Source of the DNA: Sperchopsis tessellata
Taxonomy: Eukaryota; Arthropoda; Insecta; Coleoptera; Hydrophilidae
NCBI GenBank assembly: GCA_033557685.1
Contig: JAWQRN010000284.1
Location: 1 to 32,192 of the forward strand
Reading direction: 5' to 3'
Length of the DNA stretch: 32,192 nucleotides
The notes beneath the pieces are model-generated. The model ran no database searches. It was not told where the DNA came from and saw only the letters and a list, made by a program, of their open reading frames with translations. The stretch's first letter is position 1. The number at the start of each line of letters is the position of its first letter. Shown piece by piece: positions 10,845-21,742 of this stretch. The position numbers and the translations under genes were made by a program.

Positions 10845-12953
10845 TGCTTTTATTGACAAAGAAATTAGGTCCAATCACAATAAATCTAGAGCTATTTGGA
10901 AGTCAGTTAGGTAAGTTACTGGGCGGGAGCCAGTAAATTATCAGTTTAAACTTAGATTTGATGACGGTGGTGAAATGAGTGTCCAGGTTATTGGCCGATA
11001 CGTTTGTTCAACATTTCCAGATGCCATCTTACACAAATATGGACAGAGGCCACGCTCGACCATTATCCAACTCTACAGGACAGAATTTTTTCTTGCATCC
11101 CATTGGAATCCGAAATTTGGTATGTAAGCCTTAGTTTAAAAAATTGCAGGGCAAGTGGACATGATGATATTCCGGTATCTATCATTAAATATTGTGTGGC
11201 CATTCTTTCCCCTTTACTGACCCACTTAATTAATTTATCTCTTGAGTAAGGGTATGGTCCTGATCAGCTGAATACTTCCAAGATAATTCCTGTATTTAAG
11301 AACGGAAACACTACAGAAATAGGCAATTATTGCCCAATTGCATTGTCTCCCACAATCTTCAAGATTTTTGAACGGCCATTGCAGTCTCATCTGGAGACTT
11401 TCTTCTCGCGATATAGTCAGTCTACTGTCAGCATGGGTTTCGCCAGAATATATCAAAAGAATGAGCCATGTAAGGCTTATTGAAAAAGATCTACGAAAAC
11501 TTTAATAACAGACTACTGACCGCTGTATTGATATGTGACCCAAGTAAGGCATTCGACATGGTTGACCATAAATTATTGTTGCGAAAGTTGGAAGGATATG
11601 GAGTTCGAAGACCAGCACTGAGCTATTTTTCTTCTTATTTGGATGGTAGGCATCAATATGTGTCATTTCGTAGCTCAAATTCAGATTTTGCTGATGTCCG
11701 CACAGGCGTATAGCAGGGATCGATACTTGGTCCGTTATTATTTAATATTTTTATCAATGATCTACCTCTGTGCACTGATGCAGAGTTAGTTATGTATGCT
11801 GATAACACAACCGCTATTTTCTCTGCCGGAAGTGCGATCCAATTGAGGCATAGAGCGAAGGCTTTACTCTATGGCATGGATTGTTAGTTCGCAAATAATA
11901 AGCTAAAGCTCAATGTAACTAAGACGCATTTTTTGGTATTTAATAGTTAGCAGAATGGAGATTTCAGCTTGCAAATTGATTTGCGTGAAAACCTTGTCAC
12001 GCAGGTAGTAAGGGGCAACCTCCTGAGACTAAGGTTGGATGTGAACCTTTCTTTCTGCAATCACATTGAGTATTTGTATATTTCAGATCCTTGATCGGAT
12101 ATGGTGCCCAGTTTTGGAGAGGTATGCAGGGTTCCGAAGTAATTTTTAAGACTAAAAAAAGGGTAATACGGGTATGTTCCGCCTTTCTAGATTAGAATCA
12201 TGTAGAGAGGCCTTTCGGGTTAGCAAAATATTGACCCTTCCAGCTGTATACATTTTGTCCATGTTGACACACGTTTTTCAGCATTAGAATTCGTTTGAGC
12301 GAAACTTACATGTCCATGAATACTTAACTAGAAATAGTCATCATCTTAGACCGGATATCCCAAACTATACTCGGTTCATGAATAGTACATTTTATAGAGC
12401 AGTAGTACTGTTCAACAAATTGTCGAGGAGGATTTCAGCACTTGTATCAGACTATGCATTCAAGAGAGCTGTCAAAATACTTCTACTGTCTGACATTTTT
12501 TATTCGTTGACTGAGTTCGAGGAATTTCTTGCAAATGCATTGTTAACTTCAATGTTCAATGTGTATTTTTCTCAATATCGTGTGTAGAGCGCATCGTCAA
12601 CTGACTTTTATTTTGTTGGTGTTTGTTTTAGTGTGGAGACTTTCTCTAATAATTCATTTGTGTTACGTATTCTTTTTTTTTGCTACTGCACCATGTGTGT
12701 TGGTGCAACTGCAGTTATAGTGTTATTAATGGTATTATTAATTATCGGAAATAATTGAAATGGCCAGTGTTTGCAGTGGCTTGACTTTACATAGATATTT
12801 TTTTTTACCCAAAAGTTATTGTCAACCCTGAAAATGCTTAATTTAACATAATGTAAAAACTTGTTTGCTTAAATTTTATTGTGGATTTTTTTTTTGTTAA
12901 CTTTATATATTTCTACACCTCTGGTATTTTTGAAATAAATTGTCTATCTATCT
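10845..12953 (+). mobile_element. 5'-truncated LINE with (TCTA)n tail, pseudogene
   Basis: Motifs follow ORF2 order. FIDKEIRSNHNKSRAIWKSV at 10845-10905 is linker. NCRASGHDDIPVSIIK then VFKNGNTTEIGNYCPIALS (about 11140-11345) enter RT. ICDPSKAFDMVDHKLL near 11535-11580 is RT motif A. GSILGPLLFNIFINDL follows a stop at 11711, and MYADNTTAIFSA near 11800 is motif C with YADN in place of YADD. The RTs of Jockey/CR1-like insect LINEs look like this. The 3' end has AATAAATTG followed by three TCTA-like units near 12938-12953, a typical simple-repeat tail. There is no endonuclease domain, so it is 5'-truncated. Several in-frame stops and shifts make it inactive. It appears to sit inside an older LINE. 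Confidence 0.75.
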
Positions 12954-12955
12954 AA

Positions 12956-13320
12956 ACTGTTTATGCATGTGAAGTGGAAAGAATCCATAAAATACTCTAT
13001 CTAGATCTTATTACAGAGAATTCAGCTGGAGCAACCATGTAGACCACATCTGAAAAAAAATAACTCCAGTGACACATTCAATAAGAAAGATGGAAAAGTT
13101 GTTATCCAAACCCACAATAAAGTCCGATTTTAATTCATTAATAATATTAAACATCACATAACAAGATAAAACATTAAGAGTGCAAATAGAATGAAATAAA
13201 ACACTAAAATTAATTCACAACTTACACTACAGAACAGCAACTCACCTGGTCCATGAAATCAAAATGGCACGACAAGACACGAATATGAAATAATGGGCCC
13301 ATTGTGCAAATCCTAAGGAA
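12956..13320 (+). mobile_element. LINE remnant, probable right part of the 10110-10620 copy
   Basis: Just past the (TCTA)n tail the plus strand codes EFSWSNHVDHI, a stop, then KKITPVTHSIRKMEKLLSK (about 13018-13110). This fits the post-RT 'L.WS.H.......K' segment of LINE ORF2. It does not continue the element ending at 12953, which already passed this region and reached its tail, so it is most simply the far side of the older LINE split by insertion. The boundary on the right is unclear; 13330-13870 shows nothing recognisable. Confidence 0.45.
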
Positions 13321-13879
13321 ATTATTAAAGTCCAACATCATTTTTATTTTAACCGGAAATAACATATGTGAAGAAATGATGAATTACATATAGAACAACC
13401 AAACCTAAACATGGGGAAGAATTACTTGTTCAGATGCAATGTTAACCAATAAAGTGCTTAAGGAGCTAAGAAAGTTCAGAAGTATGACAGATTGTAGATT
13501 TAAGTTGTTATATGTAAATTATACGTTGGACCTTGGGTTCAACAAAGCCTCTTCTCCAGCTGAATATTCTCTTTTTATAAATATAATGCTGCGGAAGAAT
13601 ATCTATTATAGACTAATATCTATATAAATGATATTTTCAGGTGAAAACTGTGTAAGAACTCTCTGATTTTAATTACAAGACCAACAAATTGTAGAAACGA
13701 AAATAAGAAATGAGTCTGCCCCATACAAGACACAGACGTGTGCAAATATGCCAGTTGCATGTGCTAATAACCCACCAGCATGTGCCTTAAGTTCTTCACC
13801 ATTTAATACGATTTCACATAAAAAGGGCATTTCAAATTTAGCTAAATTTACAGATATGAAATATGCATGCATTATTAAT

Positions 13880-15212
13880 ACGGATTCAAAAATGGCAGAA
13901 GTACCATGACAAAATCTATATTCTCAAACACATAGTGGAGCGACAAAGCAGGAAGGTATACACATTCTTTGCGGACCTGAGCGCAGCTATCGACAATGTG
14001 GACAGGGAGCAGTTAAGGGAAATAATGAAGCGGAAGAACATTGATGGCAGGCTGATCTGTAGAGTACAAGAAATCTACCAGAAGACAAAGAATGTGGTAA
14101 AAGTGGGTGAGAACGTTTCAGAGACATTTTGGACAGAGAAAGGGATGAGACAGGGATGTCCGCTGAGACATTGTGCTAATAGCAAAAGAACCAAACCAGC
14201 TGAGAGACATGCTAAGAACAATGAAAATATACATGCATAGGAAAAAATTGGACTTAAACACTGAAAATTCAAAGGTCAAGGTAATTTAGAAAGGGTGGCG
14301 GAAGAAGCAGAAAAGAACATTGGAGATGGGGAGATAAAAAACTGGAGGAGGCAAAGGAGTTCAAGTACTTAGGATACCTATTTCAGAAAAATAATGGAGA
14401 AGAAAGTCACATTAAGAACATGGTTAAAAAGGCAAAAATAGCTATGAACCAGGTGTGAAGAATAGGGCAGAGAATCTTTGAGGAAGACTACACAATAAGA
14501 GTCATGATGTTTGACATCCTAATAAAGAATATAATTATGTATGGGGCTGAGATTTGGGGCTGGGAGGAACAAGAAAAGATAGAAGAACTGCACACAACAT
14601 ACTTGAGGTGGATTCTGAGACTATAGGTGCACAACGAATTATATAATCTTGGAAGAAACTAAAAGAGGAAAAATGAGACTAGGAGCATGGAGAAGGGCTA
14701 TGAAGTATGAGGAAAAGATCAGGTCAAACACGGATAATACTATACTCCAAGAATGCTGGAAGGAAGTGCAAAGAAGTACCAATACAGGATGGAGTAACAA
14801 AAGAAGAAAGTACTATGAGAGAAATGGTTATTCACCAGAAGAGATAGAAGCGAGTAGAGTTGCAGAGTGGGAGGTGACGGCAGTGGTGGTGGAGAGAGAT
14901 GGGCAAATACTGAAGCAAGGACAATTCAATGATATACAGAGCAGCAGATATAACACGAGATATAGACTGATAATGATGAGAAAACCACAATATTTGGTAG
15001 GTAGAGGCTACAGGGATAGCCAGAGTGTGGTAACAAGATTCAGGTGCGTTAACGAGGAGTTAGTGAACAGTTACTGGATGAGTGGAGAAACGGGTTAGTG
15101 TAGGATCTGTGGGGGGGAGGAAGAGAGTTGCGAAGGACTAAACAAAGGCAATAGAAGGGAAGAAGAAATTCTGGAGGATTATAGGCATGAAATAAACGAA
15201 TACATACATACA
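13880..15212 (+). mobile_element. LINE remnant with RT deletion and C-terminal zinc knuckle
   Basis: The element opens inside RT. IYILKHIVERQSRKVYTFFADLSAAIDNVDR (about 13910-14005) holds motif A as FADLSAAIDNVD. TEKGMRQGCPL ends near 14165 and is motif B. The next bases read DIVLIAKEPNQLRDML, the text that normally follows YAD, so about 60 or more residues including the catalytic YADD first half are deleted. FKYLGYLFQKNNGEE (about 14360-14405) and YGAEIWGWEEQEKIEEL (about 14538-14590) continue the thumb and connection. The C-terminal part is open from 14649 to 15098 and includes ILQECWKEVQ, SSRYNTRYR and QYLVGRGYRD, then a stop and CRICGGEEES, a zinc-knuckle start. It ends with AATAAACGA and TACA repeats at about 15191-15212, only 20 bp from the MMS22L splice donor. 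Confidence 0.7.
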
Positions 15213-15233
15213 ATATTAATACAATATTCTTAC

Positions 15234-16643
15234 CATTGACATGTGAATAATCCAAGTTTGTTCTGTATTTCTTTCTTCAAGAGGTAAACTCTGTAGCAGT
15301 TCTTGAAGTTTATGCATCATTTCTTGAAAATTAATTTCAGACAGTACCATAAAAAGTAAGCTAATGTTATATACTCCATTTTCATTAAAATTTTTTAACT
15401 TATGAGCTGGTAATCTTGAGTATATACGCCCTCGTAACTTTGACCAGTGATTTGGATGTTTTTTCAAATGAGTTACCAACATACTCAATAATAAATCAAA
15501 AGAATTATATGTTGATTTCTGCATGCCACTTTTTATTTTATCTACATGTTCAGTCAAAGATATACAATTTTTTGGTATTTTTAAATTGGATTCATTCAAA
15601 TGTTTATAAAAGAAATCCCACAATATAAGATATGGTTCTATTTTGGAATTTATCCAGTAATCATTTAATATTGGTTGAATTAACTCCATAGATTGCTTAA
15701 GTGTGACACTTTCAACATCAGCAGTTTTTAAAAGTTGCATCTTTAACTTCTGATCTAAATGACATGTGTTTTCTAATACATTTGCTTTTCCTTTAGAATA
15801 ATTTCCATTTCTATCGTAGCACTGAAGGCTTGCCATGTGGTAAAGGAACCAAAAACAGAATACTTCTTCATATGGCTTCATAACACCATTATAAATACTC
15901 CAAAATTGATCAACACCACCAAAGCACTTTTCAGAAAACAATTGCAACATTATGCATAATTGTTTGATACACTTACACACATATGGATGTTTTTGTAAAT
16001 CATTAAATGGTTTATTTTTTAAGTACTGCTTATAGGCCAAACAAATTATATCTGCTAACAAATTTTGATATGTTTCTTTCAAAAATTCAGTTTGTACTCC
16101 ACATAAATGTTCTATTGTTAAAATTAACCATTTTACATCAAAATACATGTGAAAATAGGTTGAAACTGAGTTTCCTGGAATTCTAATCTCTGGCGATACC
16201 AATTTTGCTACAGCATAATCATCTAAATCACATATTCTACACATTGATATTTTTAATAAATCAGTAAATCGTAACAGTTTGTGTACTATAACTAATTTAA
16301 ACTCTGTACTTTCATAAGTCAATATAGAATATCTGCATATTGAAAGTAAATCTATAATTAAAGTTCTTGCATTTACAATGTCAAACGTTGCGTTACATGA
16401 TTCTGAGAGAATTACATCTTCTGCTTGTCTCCACAGTTTCCTTGCTACATTAAAAAGAACGTCGGCATCGTTCACGATTCTATTGGTTTGGTATCGGTTT
16501 CCATTCATTACTTTATAAATTTCACTTTTACACTTATCTGAACCACCAAAACAAAATTTAAATTCTTCATTAACTTTCTGGATGTTATCAAAATATTCTT
16601 CAGTAGAAAATATATCATTATTACAATGTAAGTATGTATACAT
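15234..16643 (-). CDS. MMS22L: MMS22L large 5' coding exon (N-terminal half)
   Basis: This exon codes 470 residues ending WIIHMSM before donor ATG|GTAAGA (GT at 15233-15232), phase 0. Family landmarks in order are: FDVKWLILTIEHLCG (vertebrate 'LDIHWLVLEILYMLG'), LLADIICLAYKQY ('LLCDLISLSLNRY'), YVCKCIKQLCIMLQL ('CLCIKELWVLL'), PYLILWDFFYKHLNES ('LLILWDYYSKNLNSS'), and HWSKLRGRIYSRLP ('PWKQVKGRIYSKF'). These leave little doubt about identity. The start used is the ATG at 16643; an in-frame TAA lies 10 codons upstream, so either translation starts here or a short upstream exon splices in. The predicted two-exon protein is about 1010 residues against roughly 1240 in human, with the shortfall mostly at the N-terminus and in insertions. 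The start is the least certain point. Confidence 0.85.
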
Positions 16644-17040
16644 CCCAGAGTATTTGTAAAAAAAAAATTAAGGTTAAAAATTATTTTTCCCCCCAGCAAC
16701 ATATGTGAATTTTGCCATGGTGCAGACAACAGTGAACTAGTCACGTTACTCAGTACGAGAAATAGCACGCGTAGTATAAACGTAAATATGTGCGCAAGTA
16801 CACTTTTATCTCTTTTCAACCTCAATAAATGACTCTACTATTCTATAGCTTGTTTTCACCACTTTCGACGATATATGTTTCATTGCGGAAAAACTACTAA
16901 GCATGCCACCATGGCCCATCCTCGAAAGCCGAAAATTTTCCGTGAATTCCATTATTACTGAAGTGGTTGATATAACACTATTGTGTATGGGCCACAGCGG
17001 CGTTCACAGTTAGATGTTTCTCCGTGACAATGAGATTCGT
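16644..17040 (-). promoter_or_regulatory. Probable 5' flank of MMS22L with a 48-codon upstream ORF
   Basis: This stretch precedes the large MMS22L exon on the minus strand and is less AT-rich than its surroundings, with scattered CpG (ACGCG, GTGCGCA, TACGTTTA). A small open frame runs from ATG at 16952 to TAA at 16806 (48 residues, MEFTENFRLSRMG...). It could be an upstream ORF or part of a first exon; I do not recognise it, and its reading frame does not run into MMS22L without splicing. A run of ten T just upstream of the exon ATG resembles a polypyrimidine tract, but no AG follows closely. No TATA box was identified. Confidence 0.35.
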
Positions 17041-17207
17041 CTAAAGTTAAAAAAAATTAGCTATTGAATAGTATAGAAATAATTGAAATACTTTTTCCGG
17101 AAGTGTTGTAAATTGACCATAGAATGTTTTAAAATGCTATTTTCTGAACTTGGTTCAGATATTTTACGACAGATATATGTCATTTGTACAGGTTAAGCGA
17201 GATAGAA

Positions 17208-17420
17208 GTCTACTCGAGCACATATTAAAGTCTACACTTTTAATGTTATTAAACTACATCATACGGCTACCGGTTTCGAGCACACTAGGTCATTTTCAAG
17301 CTAAATTACAGCACAGTAATTAGCAATTTACAAAACAATTAATTAAAACCGCATTTCTACCTTTATAGTTAGTCAAGGCAACAAATCCAACTAACCGGTC
17401 CCACCAGACCTACCAACTGA
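17208..17420 (-). repeat. Interspersed-repeat-like block with a CGAAACCGGTA signature
   Basis: On the minus strand, 17302-17269 reads CTTGAAAATGACC, a short spacer, then GCTCGAAACCGGTAG. Blocks of this kind, with a weak hairpin between 'GACC' and 'GAAACCGG', recur in many insect genomes, so I read it as a repeat relic. It has no coding content. The rest of 17040-17700 shows nothing else I can name; an open frame at 17440-17682 has no recognisable domain. Confidence 0.35.
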
Positions 17421-17707
17421 AGGACAAGGAAGTGGTCTGTTGAAATGTGAAATTGTGGGATTCGTTAAGGTTAAGAATATAACTGTATCGACTGCTGAGA
17501 TATATCTCAAGGCATTCGCCAACATCAAATGTCTTACCCTTGAGTTAATGCTTTATTCATTTTTTATGTTTTACTCCAGTAAATCAAAAAAAAAACACTT
17601 TGGAACGAAGGCTAGTCTAATCTTTTCTATTGAAAATATCATATATCTGTTAGAGTTTTCCTTTCAATTTCCAGTACAGTGAGTATAAAATTTTTTATTA
17701 TTACGTG

Positions 17708-17708
<1 letters not shown>

Positions 17709-17766
<58 letters not shown>
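17709..17766. repeat. (TA)n microsatellite, 29 units
   Basis: An uninterrupted TA dinucleotide array. It abuts the 3' end of the minus-strand LINE at 17767-19790, so it may have grown from that element's simple-repeat tail. Confidence 0.95.
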
Positions 17767-17768
<2 letters not shown>

Positions 17769-19790
17769 AAATACATTTATTTACAAATAAGTCAATACAT
17801 AATTTTAAAATAAATAAATATAAAAATTAATTCGGAAGGATGCGGAGGCCACTTATACTTATAGGTTTGTGTTGCAGGCTCCCATCCACCTGGCACCAAC
17901 TACAGCCATTAAAAAATGATTACCAATGTTAAATTAATTATGTTATCCTTAAACAAAACTAAGATTTATTATAAAATAACAAGACAAATAAAAAAAGAAA
18001 TCAAATATCAGTGAAAATAAATCTTATCTAAAATTAAACCCAAGCTATACAATCCATAAAACTAAAATTATACTGCGCTACACAAAACAAAATTCTCAAA
18101 AACATCACATTCTCTAAAGGTCAGTCTTCAGTCGCGAAAAGCAATACTACCCCAATATAATCTTAAGCAAGTAACCATTTACTCGTATAAACGATCCCAC
18201 CTTCTTAGCAAATAACTTTGTACTCATTACATGTTTCATTTCATTAGGCATTGCTTTATAAAGCTTCCTATCCAAGTATGTTACAGATTTTTTTGATTTG
18301 GTAAAATTCATCCTTGGGAGATATATCTGCGATCGTTACCTGGTGTCGTGTGCATGATCTACTCTAGAATGCAGACCCATGTTTTTTTATGTATATATAT
18401 GACTGCATCCCGAATGTACAGTTCTCTCACATCCAAACTTCCTTATATAATGTTTCTGAGGTGTATCTTCTTGACTTACAGAAAATTGTTTTTTAGGTAT
18501 ACTTTTGGGCAGTTTCTAACACCTTAATCTCCCCAGTAGATAAATCCAAATCTGATAATCGATTCTGATAAGGCAATAGAAATATCTATTAACGTTTTCC
18601 TACATAAAATACTCCTCAGCAGGTTATATTTATAAATTATCTGTTGAATTTTCTTCGTTATTTGTAATATATGTGCCAATTTAATTTATCATCTATTACC
18701 ACTCCAAGATATTTCATACTTTTTGTTGATGCAATGTAACGACAATTGCATTCTATCATTAAACAGGCCGTCTCATGCATTTTTAACTGCTGAATGTTTT
18801 GATTTACACTTTCCGATGAAGAGAATGTTAAAAATTTAACTTTTCTATATTCATCGTTATCAGATTTTTTGTCCAGCCACAATTTAACTTTCCGCAAAGT
18901 TGTTTCTGCTTTATTAGAAACCAAGACTTTCCAGTTACGATGAGGCTCGTATCGTCAGCATAGCAACTTCTTTTTTCGTCTATTTCCATATTCGCTAAAT
19001 TGTTTATATAAATAATAAAAAGTAAAGGACCGAGCACTGTTCCTTGAGGGATTCCTGTTTTAATAATTTTAGATGAGCTTATTGTGGAACCTATTTTCAC
19101 ATTCTATGCTCTGTTTCGTAAATAATTTTCCAACAATTGTAATGGTACACCTTTAATTCCTACCTTTTCCATTAGTATTTTATGGGAAACAGTATGAAAT
19201 GCCTTATCTAAATCTAAAAATATTTCTATGCATTTTTGTTTCTCATTGATGCTATCTAGTACCGTGTTGGTCACTTCTACTAAGGCTGTTTCGGTTGAAA
19301 TACCCTCTCTAAAGCCAAATTGATTCTTACTTAGAGCATTTTTGTCCTCCAAGAATTTTATTATACTGTCTTTTAGACACATTTCAAATAGTTTCGCTAT
19401 GTTATTAATGACCTGTAATTTCCCCCCAGTTTTTTGTCTCCCTTTTTAAAAATAGTCACAACGACAGACTCTTTTAACTCTGGAGGTATATTACCCGTAG
19501 AAATAGTTAAATAGAAGTTATGTTTAAGTGGGCCTATTATATAATGATGTACTCTCTTAATTATGTACATTCGATATCAATTCCTGCCGAGTTATTGATT
19601 TTATAAATAAACTATTGGGTGCTACTGACTCATTAATATCAACGTCGTGTTGCCTATTTATATTCTCGGCCATTTTTTGTCCAATATCAATAAAATATTT
19701 GTTAAATTCTTCTGCAATTGACTCTTGTGCATTCAGTTCGTCACCAGATGCAGCAGTTATCACTTTTATTCCGAGGCAGGGATATCTATG
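17767..19790 (-). mobile_element. Minus-strand LINE with near-complete RT domain (pseudogene)
   Basis: Read on the minus strand, the order is ORF2-like. SIAEEFNKYFIDIGQKMAE (about 19715-19660) is linker. IPPELKESVVVTIFKKGDK (about 19490-19435) and then a damaged GNYRSL enter RT. NQFGFREGISTETALVEV (about 19325-19272) follows, then IFLDLDKAFHTVSHKIL (motif A, about 19232-19182). After an in-frame stop at 19103 come GIPQGTVLGPLLFIIYINNL (motif B) and SCYADDTSLIVTG (motif C at about 18967-18930), with YADD intact. MKYLGVVIDDKLNW (about 18720-18680) and IIRFGFIYWGD follow. The 3' end at 17800-17767 has AATAAATG and then the TA array. No endonuclease domain was recognised upstream. Clade: Jockey/CR1-like by look. 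Frameshifts at 19550, 19400 and 18900 make it inactive. Confidence 0.75.
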
Positions 19791-20007
19791 AAGGATGATA
19801 ATCTATATATGTTATTAGGATTGTGATCATGACTGCAGGACGCTATTTCTGTACTAACCCCCGTAATACGCTCATATATTCTATATTATACACCAAGTAA
19901 CCATGTGTAGACACTTGAATTAAATATATCATTCTCTCCATTTTTAGGAAGAAGTTAAGAGAGATGAAGGTGTAATTTGTCGTACTGAGCAACGTGGCCA
20001 GCTTCAC

Positions 20008-20058
20008 TGACGTGACACTTGATTCAAATGTCACGTCAAATTACATTGACATTTGAAT
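20008..20058. promoter_or_regulatory. Nested palindromes about 180 bp upstream of the WDR70 start codon
   Basis: TGACGTGACA (20008-20017) and TGTCACGTCA (20029-20038) are perfect inverted copies, and their 11-base spacer is itself nearly palindromic (TTGA/TCAA). A second perfect inverted pair overlaps it: ATTCAAATGTCA (20022-20033) with TGACATTTGAAT (20047-20058). The TGACGTG/CACGTCA arms look like binding sites for bZIP-type factors. Position 5' of WDR70 suggests a promoter element, but a MITE end is equally possible. Confidence 0.4.
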
Positions 20059-20236
20059 TACATATCTACAAAAAAATTGTTTATATAAATTCCTTGGTTC
20101 GTATAATATCATAGTCAAAATCTGTTCCAAAACCTAATATTTATATGTGATATTTAAAAAAGTCACTTATTTCTTGTAGCTTGAAATAAGATTTGTTTTT
20201 TTTTCTATTGTTTAACAAAAGTTAGTTTAGATTAAA

Positions 20237-20452
20237 ATGAATAGAGGTAAGAAAATAACGTTTGGAAAAATAAGCACAAACTTTGCCCAAAATGCTACAA
20301 ATGTGGAACCTTCTGGAAGTTTCGGTACTTTCGGGCCAAGTAACAAACCAGTTGAAATTGAAGTTTTGGAGGAAGATACAGAACATCAGCAAATGAAAGA
20401 AGTGATGGGTATCATAGGATTTGGGAAAAAAGCAAAGTCATTTGACATTCAG
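20237..20452 (+). CDS. WDR70: WDR70 first coding exon
   Basis: This exon codes 72 residues from ATG at 20237. Its end, MGIIGFGKKAKSFDIQ, matches the conserved N-terminal 'MGFTGFGKKARTFDLE' of WDR70. The donor CAG|GTAGAT falls after a complete codon (phase 0), and the next exon at 23550 starts EMMAQVTKTARE, where the human protein has 'AMFEQTRRTA'. Residues 1-55 are low-complexity, rich in Ser, Gly, Asn and Glu. WDR70 is a WD-repeat protein linked to CUL4-DDB1 and histone H2B ubiquitination at DNA breaks; that is family knowledge. The ATG is preceded by AGTTTAGATTAAA, AT-rich as usual for insect starts, with no in-frame alternative nearby. An open frame continues 14 codons into the intron and is not expected to be used. 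Confidence 0.85.
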
Positions 20453-21742
20453 GTAGATATGCTTAATTTGAAAATCCCTTTTTCATATTATTGACAGTTT
20501 AAACATTGTCTATTGTTTTACTTCAATATAATTAATTTTAAGATTCATACCAAATGTTTCGTATTTATATAATATTATATCTATGTTTCCGTGTCCTTGT
20601 TTTGACTACGGCTGTCATATTTTTACGTGTTGTGGACTGCAGAGCATTTTTAGCTAGTCATTGTCTAAATGTATAGAACTAGAAACATTATTCGGAATCA
20701 TTATAAGAAAAGTTCTTGTATCTTCAATAGAGTTCAGTTTTTATACAAAAGATCGTTTAAAGTACACAAAGAAGCTTAATTTTGTTTGCTATTGCCCGCA
20801 CCATATGAACTGGATGGATACTTCATAAACAACACAGTCTGATGTCGGTTGTATTGTACCTACCATACTATTCCACACGCATCAGTCACTGGATGAATAT
20901 GATGATATGCTGGAAGAACTTACACCAAGATGGGGGAGGGAGGAAGCAGAAGGAGCACATGAGGGGGTACAAAATAATAATCATAAAAAAAACAAATTAA
21001 AAGAAAAGATAATAAGTAAGGTTGCAAAAAGAATGTATATCAAACTAATGCACTGGAAATTATTAGTTGTAGCAGTAACTAAAAATACATTAAAGTCCTA
21101 TATAAAAGAATTGAGTAAAAAACTAAACTAAATATAAAACAATAGTAGGCAAGGTATAATAATAATGATAAAATGAATAAAATATATACAGTAGGTTTAT
21201 AATAGAAATATATATGGACATATGCTTGGAGACAATAAATGAAGGGTACAAAGTATGTTATATAAAAGAATGTAAACTGAGAAAGCAAAAGTAAAATAAC
21301 GAATGAAATGTGCTTATGGAAGAAGGTGTAAAGAATGTTTATCTGGCAGCTGGTGCTGGACCTCGACTGACTGTTGATTTAGGTGCTCCAGCTTTTATAA
21401 GCACAAACGAAGGGTCGAAATTTATTGACGCTACCGCTAGAGGCGCTTTCCGAACCGTGAACATCAACTCTTAAATTGTTAATAATGTTTTAAGAATTTG
21501 GGTTAAAAAGTAACTGGATTTAGAATATATATTACCTAGCTCCATAAGCAACACACAAAAAACGTTTTCAGTGCACCAGGAACGAAATTTCCACCCATGT
21601 ATAACACACGGTCGGCCCATAAGTAATGAATTAATTAATGGGGTAACAATGAACAACCATGCGCAAGGTAACATTCTCAACACCTTTTAATTTATTCCAT
21701 CCTTAATAAGCACATTTTCATTCATTATAAAATGGACAGCGT
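20453..21742 (+). other. WDR70 intron 1, left part
   Basis: Intron 1 runs 20453-23549 (3097 bp). In this left part I recognise no complete element. One 56-codon open stretch at about 21307-21474 (including DLGAPAFISTNEGSKFIDA, then a stop) looks like a coding relic and might be a LINE endonuclease piece, but the match is weak. A lysine-rich open frame at 20907-21131 has no domain that I can name. Confidence 0.5.

Larger units (their letters stand above)
7630..15233 (-). other. MMS22L intron (7604 bp), loaded with retrotransposon remnants
   Basis: The borders are canonical: on the minus strand the donor ATG|GTAAGA starts at 15233 and the acceptor TTTCAG ends at 7630. Both sides are in phase 0. 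The stretch 7630-10100 is AT-rich with no recognisable domain on either strand. A weak piece near 8940-9130 could be coding relic but I could not place it. The stretch 10110-15212 holds at least three LINE remnants, described separately. All three lie in antisense orientation to MMS22L. Confidence 0.8.

Noticed and set aside
16508..16825. 105-residue minus-strand open frame overlapping the MMS22L exon start
   Set aside because: It is out of frame with the conserved MMS22L protein, is AT-driven and hydrophobic, and has no recognisable domain; it is a shadow of the real exon.
20453..20494. In-frame extension of WDR70 exon 1 past the donor
   Set aside because: Conservation with WDR70 stops at FDIQ and resumes at 23550 in matching phase, so these codons are intronic.
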